Source: JASDSY01 sp041441465 (lineage in GTDB: Bacteria > Muiribacteriota > UBA9980). From it: DNA of 64,000 bases. Below the pieces are notes generated by a model. It had not been told where the DNA came from, did not search any database, and worked only from the letters and a program-made list of their open reading frames with translations. The stretch spans positions 45,154-109,153 of the forward strand of contig JASDSY010000004.1 of the NCBI GenBank assembly GCA_041441465.1. The letters are read 5' to 3'. Position 1 is the stretch's first letter. Each line of letters opens with the position of its first letter. Shown piece after piece: positions 8,747 through 16,363 of this stretch. The position numbers and the translations under genes are program-made.

Positions 8747-9838
8747 TTATAACGCATGCGTCAATCCTTCGTAGCCTAATATTATTTCAAGTTTTTTGCC
8801 TTCGTTTTCCTTTAATTTCAATTGCCCGTCCCTGAAAATGAGCGAACGTTCATATAGTTTTTCGAGCTGGAAATCGTCGCGAAACGGTTCGTGATGGCCG
8901 AGCACTAAAGTGGAAACATTGGCCGCGAGAGCGTTTTTTATTCCCCATTCGTATGTGCTGTGGCCCCAGTCGAATTTTGTAAGCGCGCCGGTAAGGCATT
9001 TAGGATCGCCGCCTTTATATTCTTCCGGCAGGTATTGCGTGTCGTAATATAAAACATCGGCATTTTGAGCTAATTTTATGAGGCGCGGATCGGGAGAATC
9101 TTTATGTTCGGTGTCGGTCGCGCAGACAAATTTTTTTCCGTTGTTTTCGACTGAATAAGCGAAAACAGAGTCTGGATGGGTTAATTCCTGGTAGCATATA
9201 GTGGCGTTTCCGATTTTCATAGGACCCGGTTCCAGCCTGCCAAGTTCCATGCAATTTTTGCTGCAAGGCATATCGTCCCAGACTACAGGAAAATTAGGAT
9301 ATTCCTGCTGGCCGGCGAGAACTTCCGAAAGTCTCTGAGTCGTGTTTCTTTTTCCGTAAAATTGTATGTTGACTTTCATAGGGCCGGGTAAAAATCCAGG
9401 CGCGAAGAAAGGGAACCCTTGTAAATGGTCCCAGTGGTAATGCGTAAAAAACAGGTGAAGGTCTTTTTCAAATTCTTTTATAGTATTTAACGGATTTAAA
9501 GTCTTAATTGAAAATAGGCGGCCAAGTAATGTTTTGCCGAGCGATCTGGCGCCTGTTCCGGCGTCTATCATTATGAGAGGAGAATCTTTTACCTGTATCT
9601 CGATGCAGGTGGTGTCGCCGCCGTATGTGCCTGATAATGATTTTGGGAGCGAGTCAAGGTAATCGGAAATTTTTTTAGGGTCAGGTTCGCCGCCGAAAAG
9701 TTTTTCAATTCCGCCGTCCTTTATTATACGCTGAATTAGTTCTATTTCTTTGGCTTTTATCTGTTCTATAGTGAGCGGCGCAGGAATGCTTCCGCGCACT
9801 CCCCAGTATTTAACGATCATTGAATTGCTTTCAGCCAT
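8747..9838 (-). CDS. MBL-fold metallohydrolase
   Basis: Metallo-beta-lactamase fold hydrolase. It begins with KYWGVRGSIPAP, a typical start for the subgroup related to PhnP and cAMP phosphodiesterase class enzymes. The metal motif is THYHWDH (HxHxDH), with further ligands in ELTHPDS, CATDTEH and the terminal GHHEP. It has an insert of about 40 residues after the first strand compared with the compact members. The substrate cannot be told from the sequence; a phosphodiester or cyclic nucleotide is likely from the family. A minus-strand promoter lies 50 bp upstream. No neighbour shares its strand closely. Confidence 0.85.
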   Translation of the reverse strand: MAESNSMIVKYWGVRGSIPAPLTIEQIKAKEIELIQRIIKDGGIEKLFGGEPDPKKISDYLDSLPKSLSGTYGGDTTCIEIQVKDSPLIMIDAGTGARSLGKTLLGRLFSIKTLNPLNTIKEFEKDLHLFFTHYHWDHLQGFPFFAPGFLPGPMKVNIQFYGKRNTTQRLSEVLAGQQEYPNFPVVWDDMPCSKNCMELGRLEPGPMKIGNATICYQELTHPDSVFAYSVENNGKKFVCATDTEHKDSPDPRLIKLAQNADVLYYDTQYLPEEYKGGDPKCLTGALTKFDWGHSTYEWGIKNALAANVSTLVLGHHEPFRDDFQLEKLYERSLIFRDGQLKLKENEGKKLEIILGYEGLTHAL

Positions 9839-9888
9839 ATTTTAACCGCCTTTTTAAATATTTTACGTAAATAAATAATAATATAATA

Positions 9889-9917
9889 ATTTTAATTATT
9901 AATACCATAATTGTCAA
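9889..9917 (-). promoter_or_regulatory. Sigma70-type promoter of the MBL-fold gene
   Basis: On the minus strand TTGACA (9912-9917) and TAAAAT (9889-9894) are 17 bp apart. The transcript would start about 43 nt before the ATG. Confidence 0.6.
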
Positions 9918-9937
9918 GTTAAATTTAACAGGGCATT

Positions 9938-10440
9938 TTGTGCGGGGGACACAAAGGGTTGATAACCCTTTGATTTCCCCCGCGCCCCCTTTTTAATCCC
10001 GGCTATATCTACCGTTATTTTTTGTGATACTGTCGTTTGATTTTGTTATTTTATGTATTAGTTACATCGACCGCTTTGCGTTCGATGTAACATGGCAATC
10101 GCGGCCTCCATCGCTTTAATTATACTATATTTTTAGTTTTGTTCGGCCGCGACAGAACATTATCAGGTAATTTGACGAGCAGGCGCAGAGGCCTGCCTGG
10201 AGTTTTCCTGCGGCACGTGAAACGCGTGTTAACAAGTTATTTTTCATTTGGTCTAACACATAAATATAATTTTGAATATATAATAAATACCTTAGCCGCC
10301 CCCTTATACTAAACCTAACATTCAAAAGAATGTAAAGCTGCATAAAGTTTTTTCAAAAACTAACGCATCCTAATCCCAAAGCGCATTTGTGGTAGAAGGT
10401 TTGGCACCAAATGAGCGAGAAAAAAGTTTTTTATTAATTT
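9938..10440. repeat. Composite intergenic repeat, copy 1
   Basis: A gene-free stretch holding two blocks that recur at 48.46-48.97 kb. Block 1 (about 9938-10100) has a large hairpin at 9942-9983 with arms starting GCGGGGGA and ending TCCCCCGC, then a perfect hairpin at 10061-10091 (GTTACATCGA / TCGATGTAAC). Block 2 (about 10340-10440) has a hairpin CATTTG/CAAATG at 10384-10413 and ends in GAGAAAAAAGTTTT. The sequence between the blocks is not shared with the other copy. No protein-coding signal is convincing. Confidence 0.8.
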
Positions 10441-10458
10441 TTAATTATGAAATTCAGG

Positions 10459-11238
10459 TTATTTAATGATATTAATCAAATTGTTGAAAAGTTTTGTGTC
10501 GATGAGTTTTAGCGCATCTTTTGATTTTTCGGTTTCAACCGTGTTTTTCAAATTATACGAATTCAGCGCGTGTATGAAGATAGCTTCGGCGTTTTCCTGT
10601 TCGGATTGCATGAATTTTTTTATATACTCTTCGGAATCGCTGAATTTATTGAGCTTATATAATGAAAATGCCGTGTAAAAATATAATTCAGGCAATTTTT
10701 TTTGAGCGGCCGCCGCTTTTAAATAATCGATTGAGTCTTCGTAATTTTCTTTAAAATATTTGATGTAAGCCGTATTTAAGAGTATGTAAAATGAATCTGG
10801 ATCGGTAAGGGCCGCTTTTCTTAAATCAAATTCAATATCATTTATTGCATTGTTTAATTCCAGGTTTATTTCGCCGGTATATGACGGTAATTTGATATTT
10901 TTGAAACCGGTTTCTGCGTTATAATTATTAAGAAACTCGTTTGTCCTTATATGAACGGCCGTTTCAATGGCTGCCGCTGCGTCTTCGTAACGGCCTAATT
11001 TTATATTAGCGGCGAAAATAAAAAAGTATGATTCGATTTGATTTTCTGAAATCCCGGCGTATTTCTGAAAATTATCGAGCGCTTTTTTAAATTCCAGGTT
11101 TTTATAATAGCCGATACCGTTTTTTAAAAAGATTTCATGAGATTCTAAAACATAATTTTGGCCTGTATTGCCCGTTTTATATGTAATAACAAGCGATATT
11201 AAAATTAAAATTATATAAATTGAATTTTTTATTCTCAT
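10459..11238 (-). CDS. TPR protein with N-terminal membrane anchor or signal
   Basis: A hydrophobic segment at residues 6-20 (IYIILILISLVIT) follows a basic MRIKN start, so the protein is exported or anchored with its bulk outside the cytoplasm. The rest is helical with tetratricopeptide-like repeats: around 36-70, 70-90, 140-175 and 178-220, with the usual A/Y/F spacing. There are no catalytic motifs. It ends 12 bp after aspartase in the same direction, so the two are probably cotranscribed, aspA first. The family is not recognised beyond TPR; it may be an assembly or scaffold protein. Confidence 0.7.
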   Translation of the reverse strand: MRIKNSIYIILILISLVITYKTGNTGQNYVLESHEIFLKNGIGYYKNLEFKKALDNFQKYAGISENQIESYFFIFAANIKLGRYEDAAAAIETAVHIRTNEFLNNYNAETGFKNIKLPSYTGEINLELNNAINDIEFDLRKAALTDPDSFYILLNTAYIKYFKENYEDSIDYLKAAAAQKKLPELYFYTAFSLYKLNKFSDSEEYIKKFMQSEQENAEAIFIHALNSYNLKNTVETEKSKDALKLIDTKLFNNLINIIK

Positions 11239-11250
11239 AAAAATAAAACT

Positions 11251-12624
11251 CTAATTTTTAGAGGTGTTTTCATTGAATATTTTTTCGAAATCGTCAGCTG
11301 TCATGAGATTTTTTTCTATAATAAGTTCTTTATATGATTTTCCGGTTTTGAATGATTCCTGAAGAATTTCAGTAAGCTTTTCATATCCTATTTTATCTAT
11401 GAAGATGGAGGCGTGCGACCAGCTGGATTCAATATATTTACGGCATCTTTCACGGTTTGCCCTGATTCCTTTTATTACCTTTTGCTCGAAGAATTTAATT
11501 CCGTCTCTTAATATTTCGAGGTTTTCAAGTATGCAGTCGGCCACTAAGGGCAGCATCGGGTTTAATTCGAATTCGCCGTCAGCGCATGCCATTGCGACTG
11601 AAAGGTCGTTAGCCATTATCTTATAATATATTTGTTTTATGAATTCGGCTCCGACGGGATTTACTTTTGCCGGCATAATAGTAGAACCAGGCTGCAGGGG
11701 CGGCAGGAATATTTCCGATAATCCCGAGTTAGGCCCCGAATCCATAAGTCTTAAATCGTTAGATATTTTTTTCAAATTTACGGCAAGCGATTTTAGCAGC
11801 CCGGATATTTCGACAAATGCGTCTAAATTTTGCGTATTATCTATCAGGTTTTCGGCGCGCGCAAGGCCGAATCCGGTAAGTTTCTGAAGCTCGTCGGTTA
11901 CGTAAAATTTATATTTTTGGCATGCGCCGACTCCCGTACCGATTGCCGTGCCGCCTATATTTATCTGGCGTATGCGTTCCTCGCATTTATAAAGGCGCCA
12001 TCTGTCTCTTGAGATAGCTTCAGCGTAGGCGCCGAATTCCTGGCCGAGCGTGACCGGTACGGCGTCTTTAAGCTGTGTCCGCCCGATTTTGAATACGTCA
12101 GCGAATTCATGCTCTTTTTCCTGAAGCGCTGCCTGAAGCTGCATAATGTTATCTATAAGTTCGCGTAATACTTTAATTATCGCGATTTTAACCGCTGTCG
12201 GGAATGTGTCGTTAGTCGATTGTGACATGTTTACGTCTTCTATCGGATGAAGTTTTTCATATTCGCCTTTATTGTATCCAAGTCCAATCAGAGCGATATT
12301 CGCGATTACTTCGTTTAAATTCATGTTTATCGACGTACCGGCGCCGCCCTGCATTGCAGGCAACACGAAACTTTCATCATATTTTCCGTCACATATATCG
12401 TCGCATGCATTGACTATGGCGTTTTTCTTAGTTTCGTCAAGTTTTTTCGCTTTGTAATTGGCGATTGCGCATGCTTTTTTTGTAATCGCGTACGCTTTTA
12501 TGATTTCGATATTCACTTTTTTGTAATTTATTCTGAAGTTATTGAATGCGCGCTGCGTTTGGACGCCGTAATATGCTGAATCGTCAATTTCTAAAACGCC
12601 GAGCAAATCATGCTCTGTTCTCAT
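11251..12624 (-). CDS. aspA: Aspartate ammonia-lyase
   Basis: Class II fumarase/aspartase superfamily. Conserved blocks are GGAGTSINMN (93-102), SQSTNDTFPT (134-143), GRTQLKDAVPVTLGQEF (181-197) and the SS-loop GSTIMPAKVNP (313-323) with the catalytic Ser314. The N-terminus MRTEHDLLG...AYYGVQTQRA resembles aspartase rather than fumarase. Aspartase splits aspartate to fumarate and ammonia, useful for anaerobic amino-acid fermentation. GAGGTAA precedes the ATG. At 457 residues it is slightly shorter than E. coli AspA (478). Fumarase activity cannot be excluded from sequence alone. Confidence 0.85.
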   Translation of the reverse strand: MRTEHDLLGVLEIDDSAYYGVQTQRAFNNFRINYKKVNIEIIKAYAITKKACAIANYKAKKLDETKKNAIVNACDDICDGKYDESFVLPAMQGGAGTSINMNLNEVIANIALIGLGYNKGEYEKLHPIEDVNMSQSTNDTFPTAVKIAIIKVLRELIDNIMQLQAALQEKEHEFADVFKIGRTQLKDAVPVTLGQEFGAYAEAISRDRWRLYKCEERIRQINIGGTAIGTGVGACQKYKFYVTDELQKLTGFGLARAENLIDNTQNLDAFVEISGLLKSLAVNLKKISNDLRLMDSGPNSGLSEIFLPPLQPGSTIMPAKVNPVGAEFIKQIYYKIMANDLSVAMACADGEFELNPMLPLVADCILENLEILRDGIKFFEQKVIKGIRANRERCRKYIESSWSHASIFIDKIGYEKLTEILQESFKTGKSYKELIIEKNLMTADDFEKIFNENTSKN

Positions 12625-12760
12625 TTTTTACCTCGATTTATGCTTGTGATAAATTTATTTAAATAATAAAAATATAAATTAAAAAACAAATTTTGGGTAA
12701 TATGTTTATGGCGTGATGATATATTTTTTGTTTATTGAGCCATTTTTTATTGTATTGCGG

Positions 12761-12814
12761 CAATCGAACGAGGCAAAGTAATTTGAATAATTTTACTATT
12801 GCAGCGTTCGATTG
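12761..12814. repeat. Long inverted repeat between ddl and aspA
   Basis: CAATCGAACG and CGTTCGATTG are perfect 10-bp arms, with weaker inner pairing (GCAA..GTAA with TTAC..TTGC). There is no adjacent T-run, so it is not an ordinary terminator. Confidence 0.6.
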
Positions 12815-12867
12815 AATAAAAATTCAGTTGAAATTTTAACTAAAAATTTATTGAGTTATGATTTTAA

Positions 12868-14118
12868 TTATATTGAAAGCCCTTTTTTCAGCATGTGCAT
12901 TTCCCATGCGTATTCGATCAGTTTATCTATTACTTTCGAATATTTTACGCCGCTTTTTTCGAACATCTTCGGAAACATTGATATTGCAGTAAAACCAGGT
13001 ATTGTGTTAATTTCGTTAACGTAAATCTGGCCTGATTCCTTTTCAAGAAACAAATCTACCCTTGAAAAACCTCGCGCATTAACTGCTTTATAAGCAGCTT
13101 CAGCCATTTCCTTTATTTCCTTTATTTTTTTTGCCGGCAGTTTGACTGGTATTTCAAATTCAGCTTTCCCGTTTTTATATTTGTCGTTATAATCATAAAA
13201 AGCAGCTTTAGGTATAACTTCGCCAGGAGCGGCTATTTCGAGGTCAAAATTTCCCATTATGGCGACTTCTATTTCGCGTGCGTTAATTCCCTGCTCGACT
13301 ATTACTTTATAGTCGTATTTTAACGCTTCATTGATGGCTTTTTTCAATCCAGCCGGTTTCTCGACTTTGCTTATGCCGACCGATGAACCGAGGTTAGCTG
13401 GTTTTACAAACCATGGAGCAGGTATTATCTCTTTTATCGTCGATATTATCGATTCGGAATGCTTTTCGAAATCGGCACTTTCGAAGTACATATAATTTGG
13501 CGTAGGCAGGCTTTGTGAAACGAATAAATTCTTCATTACTGTTTTGTCCATGCCGCATGCGGAACCGAGGACGTCAGATCCTACATAGGCGATATTCGCC
13601 ATTTCAAAAAGGCCCTGAATTTTTCCGTCTTCGCCGTAAGGCCCGTGCAGTACCGGAAATGCGATGTCTATCTTTAATATATCCTCTATTTCGCTATTTT
13701 TGTCGTTCATTATCCATAAGTTTTGTTCGAATTTCGGCTGCGGGATAAATATCGCGGTATTGCCTTTTTTTATTATTTCAGCCGGTTCTTCTGAGTTTTT
13801 GAGGTATTTAAAATTGCCGTCTTTGGTTATGCCTATCGGAATGACGTTATAATTTTTGCGATTTATGGCGTTTAGTATTGATTTTGCCGATACCAGCGAT
13901 ACTTCATGCTCAGATGAGCGGCCGCCGAAAAATACCCCTACCGTTAATTTTTCTGAGCCGCATCCGCATCCGCAATGCGAGTGATCATGTTTTTCGGTTT
14001 TTTTTGAGGTTTTACTATCTTTAGATGCCGATTTCGCGCTTGATTTTAATGTTTCATTTTTCTTTGCAGTATTTTTAACTGTCTTTTTTTCGCTTTTCTC
14101 TGAAATTTTTTTTGCCAT
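12868..14118 (-). CDS. ddl: D-alanine--D-alanine ligase with Lys-rich and Cys/His N-terminal extension
   Basis: Joins two D-alanines for peptidoglycan. The ATP-grasp core begins at about residue 57: VGVFFGGRSSEHEVSL, LHGPYGEDGKIQGLFEM, the ATP-binding KPANLGSSVGISK and NEINTIPGFT near the end. Ahead of it is an extension of roughly 55 residues, Lys/Ser/Thr-rich and probably disordered, ending in HDHSHCGCGCG. Normal Ddl proteins lack this. The start is set at ATG 14118, with AAAGGTGA 6 nt upstream; an in-frame GTG at 14127 falls inside that ribosome-binding site. Neighbours are on the same strand but separated by terminators. D-Ala-D-Lac specificity cannot be excluded. Confidence 0.9.
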   Translation of the reverse strand: MAKKISEKSEKKTVKNTAKKNETLKSSAKSASKDSKTSKKTEKHDHSHCGCGCGSEKLTVGVFFGGRSSEHEVSLVSAKSILNAINRKNYNVIPIGITKDGNFKYLKNSEEPAEIIKKGNTAIFIPQPKFEQNLWIMNDKNSEIEDILKIDIAFPVLHGPYGEDGKIQGLFEMANIAYVGSDVLGSACGMDKTVMKNLFVSQSLPTPNYMYFESADFEKHSESIISTIKEIIPAPWFVKPANLGSSVGISKVEKPAGLKKAINEALKYDYKVIVEQGINAREIEVAIMGNFDLEIAAPGEVIPKAAFYDYNDKYKNGKAEFEIPVKLPAKKIKEIKEMAEAAYKAVNARGFSRVDLFLEKESGQIYVNEINTIPGFTAISMFPKMFEKSGVKYSKVIDKLIEYAWEMHMLKKGLSI

Positions 14119-14135
14119 TTTTATCACCTTTCATA

Positions 14136-14170
14136 ATAAAAAATGCCAGAGCGGATTTTCGGCCCTGACA
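14136..14170 (-). terminator. Terminator after the STAS gene
   Basis: On the minus strand TGTCAGGGC pairs with GCTCTGGCA (one mismatch or wobble each side) and is followed by TTTTTTATT. It lies between the STAS gene and ddl. Confidence 0.7.
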
Positions 14171-14217
14171 TATTTTTATTTATTTATAAATTAATTGTAA
14201 TAAATTCATAATGAAAA

Positions 14218-14556
14218 TTATTTATTAAATTTCTCTATGGCCTGCGGGATATCCTGATATTCTTCTATAATGCTGTCCACTTTTGTCATCTGCAGGACTT
14301 TTCTCACAAAATCCTTGACTCTGCAAAGGCAGATGTCGCCAGAATACTTACGGAATTTAATCAGCGCCGCCAGGATCACGCCAAGCCCGATCGAAGATAT
14401 TACGTTTGTTTTTTCAAGGTTCATTACGACTTTAATTTTGTTTGTTTGAAAAAGCTTGTCAAGGGCGTCTTTCAATTTTGTCGAATCTTCAGCGAAAATA
14501 TCGCTGTCGACATTTAAAATTGTTACATTGCCTATTGTTTCATATTTTATTTCCAT
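14218..14556 (-). CDS. STAS-domain anti-sigma factor antagonist
   Basis: A 112-residue SpoIIAA/RsbV-like protein. Such proteins bind an anti-sigma factor kinase when unphosphorylated, releasing a sigma factor. The conserved loop is NVISSIGLGVI, where Ser54 or Ser55 takes the place of the phosphorylated serine; the usual Asp before it is replaced by Ile. The beta-alpha pattern of the STAS fold covers the whole length. GGAGGG lies 8 nt before the ATG. It is flanked by terminators, so it is its own transcription unit. The kinase and phosphatase partners are not in the window. Confidence 0.85.
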   Translation of the reverse strand: MEIKYETIGNVTILNVDSDIFAEDSTKLKDALDKLFQTNKIKVVMNLEKTNVISSIGLGVILAALIKFRKYSGDICLCRVKDFVRKVLQMTKVDSIIEEYQDIPQAIEKFNK

Positions 14557-14599
14557 TAAAAGTGCCCTCCAGCGTAATAATATAATTTTATTTCGTTAT

Positions 14600-14643
14600 T
14601 AAAAAATATCTGCGGCCCATAATATTAACGGACCGCAGATATT
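14600..14643 (-). terminator. Terminator after the secreted-protein gene
   Basis: ATATCTGCGG and CCGCAGATAT form a strong stem, extended by CC/GG, followed on the minus strand by TTTTTTAAT. Confidence 0.85.
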
Positions 14644-14662
14644 ATATCGGAAAAAAATTAAA

Positions 14663-15430
14663 TTATTTTACTAGTTCCATAACGAGGTCAATATTTACTT
14701 TTGTAACGATAGGTTCTGTCTTGCCTTCTATTACCTGGTTTGTAACTGAGCCGAATGTTCCTGTTACTGCGTTTTTAACGATTTTTCCTTCTTTGTATGC
14801 GAAGAAGATATTGCCTGTAGCGTTGACATCAAGCTGTGAAACTACGCCTGATTTTGCAGGTTTCGATGTTACGTTCGATTTGATGACGATGCAGTCATAA
14901 CCCTGTTCTTTAACGAATTTGTCAACTGTGTATTTCATTTCTAATGTCGAAGGAATCTGTTCGCTTGCCGGTAATGTTGTTGTCCAGCTTTCGCCTACGT
15001 CAACTGTTTTGTCAGGGAATGCAAGCTGCATTTGCGACATTGAAACTTCAGATTTTAAACCCTGTGTGTCGAGGATTTTTCCTGACGGTTCCATGTGCAT
15101 TGTGAATACCTGTTCAGCTGATTTGCCGTCTACCGGTGTTCCGTTAACTACTGTTTTTACATTTTCAATTGCCGTGAGGATATACATTACATTTTTTTCG
15201 TCTCTGTCGATTACTCTCTGAGCGAGTCCCATTTCAGTATCTGTTTCCATTTTTTCAACTTTTCCGAGTGCGCCGACCGATGTGCTGCTTTTCATTTTCA
15301 TTCTGTACTTTGTTACATCGCCTTTTTTAAGATCGTACTGGAGTTTTACGCCAGCTGCAAAAGCGCTGTTCAAACATAATGATAACATAAAAACTACTGC
15401 TACGCCTGTAGATACTATTTTCTTTAACAT
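14663..15430 (-). CDS. Secreted protein of unknown function
   Basis: A classical signal peptide (MLKKIVSTGVAVVFMLSLCLNSAFAA) ends in an AFA-A cleavage site at about residue 25. The mature part is about 230 residues, beta-rich, with alternating polar and hydrophobic positions and no cysteines. It resembles exported domains that measure or carry lipids, such as the LolA/DUF6263-like folds, but no diagnostic motif is visible, so no function is given. GGGGAGGA precedes the start. Terminators isolate it downstream, and the ABC exporter operon lies just upstream on the same strand. Confidence 0.75.
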   Translation of the reverse strand: MLKKIVSTGVAVVFMLSLCLNSAFAAGVKLQYDLKKGDVTKYRMKMKSSTSVGALGKVEKMETDTEMGLAQRVIDRDEKNVMYILTAIENVKTVVNGTPVDGKSAEQVFTMHMEPSGKILDTQGLKSEVSMSQMQLAFPDKTVDVGESWTTTLPASEQIPSTLEMKYTVDKFVKEQGYDCIVIKSNVTSKPAKSGVVSQLDVNATGNIFFAYKEGKIVKNAVTGTFGSVTNQVIEGKTEPIVTKVNIDLVMELVK

Positions 15431-15547
15431 AGAATAAAATCCTCCCCAAGAGATAAATTATAAAATATAATACATAAATAATATTCAAATGTCAATATAT
15501 TTTTTGATTATATCATTTATCGGTTAAAATAAATGCTGAATTTATAA

Positions 15548-16360
15548 TTATTTTTCATTTTCAGATGCCGGTTCATTATTTTCGTTTTCTTCATCGGTGA
15601 GCATCAGAAATATTTCCTCAAGTGTTTTTCCGGAAAAATTTACGTCGTTTGAGTCGCTTTGATTATTAGCTGTGTCGAATATTACTTTTTTCTTTAAGTT
15701 TTCGACTGTATCGAGCGCTTTTATCCTGCCGTGGAATATTATGGCGACTCTCGAGCATAATTCCTCGGCTACACTCAGTGTATGCGTTGATAGAAAAATA
15801 GTTCCGCCTTTTTGTGATATTTCCCTGAAAATATCCTTTACTACCCTGACGTTTTTCGGATCGAGCCCTATCATCGGCTCATCGACTATCAATATCGCGG
15901 GATTATGTATTAAGGCCGATGTGAAAACAAGTTTTTGCCTCATGCCGTGCGAGTATGTTTCGATCATGTTTCCGGCGCTTTTAATTATATTAAATCTTTC
16001 GAGATAATTTAAGGCCAGCGGTTCGGCTTCTTTCCAGTCGACTTTGAAGATACTGGCAATGAATTTTAAAAATTCCATTCCCGTTAATTTGTCATAAACA
16101 TTAGGTGTATCAGGAATATAACCCATTACTGATTTTACTTTTTCAAAATTTCTGTCGCTTTCTAAAATATTTATGCCGTCGATTGAAATATCGCCAGACG
16201 TCGGCTTCAATAAGCCGGTCAGCATTTTGATAGTCGTGGTTTTTCCGGCGCCGTTCGGGCCTAAAAATCCGAATATTTCGCCTTTCTTTATCTCGAACGA
16301 GATGGAATCGACGGCCGTAAAATCACCGTATTTTTTTGTTAAATCGCTGACTTTTATCAT
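15548..16360 (-). CDS. ABC transporter ATP-binding protein
   Basis: Cytoplasmic ATPase of an ABC-2 type exporter. Walker A is GPNGAGKTTT (34-43), the signature is YSHGMRQK, Walker B is LIVDEP, and the switch His is in LSTHTLS. The C-terminal 45 residues after the domain are acidic and Asn/Ser-rich (ENENNEPASENEK). The gene starts 3 bp after the stop of the permease, and its ribosome-binding site GGAG is inside the permease end, so the two are translationally linked. The substrate is unknown. Confidence 0.92.
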   Translation of the reverse strand: MIKVSDLTKKYGDFTAVDSISFEIKKGEIFGFLGPNGAGKTTTIKMLTGLLKPTSGDISIDGINILESDRNFEKVKSVMGYIPDTPNVYDKLTGMEFLKFIASIFKVDWKEAEPLALNYLERFNIIKSAGNMIETYSHGMRQKLVFTSALIHNPAILIVDEPMIGLDPKNVRVVKDIFREISQKGGTIFLSTHTLSVAEELCSRVAIIFHGRIKALDTVENLKKKVIFDTANNQSDSNDVNFSGKTLEEIFLMLTDEENENNEPASENEK

Positions 16361-16363
16361 TAT

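Noticed and set aside
10125..10343. 72-codon minus-strand frame
   Set aside because: Lies in the composite intergenic repeat, has no ribosome-binding site and no family resemblance.
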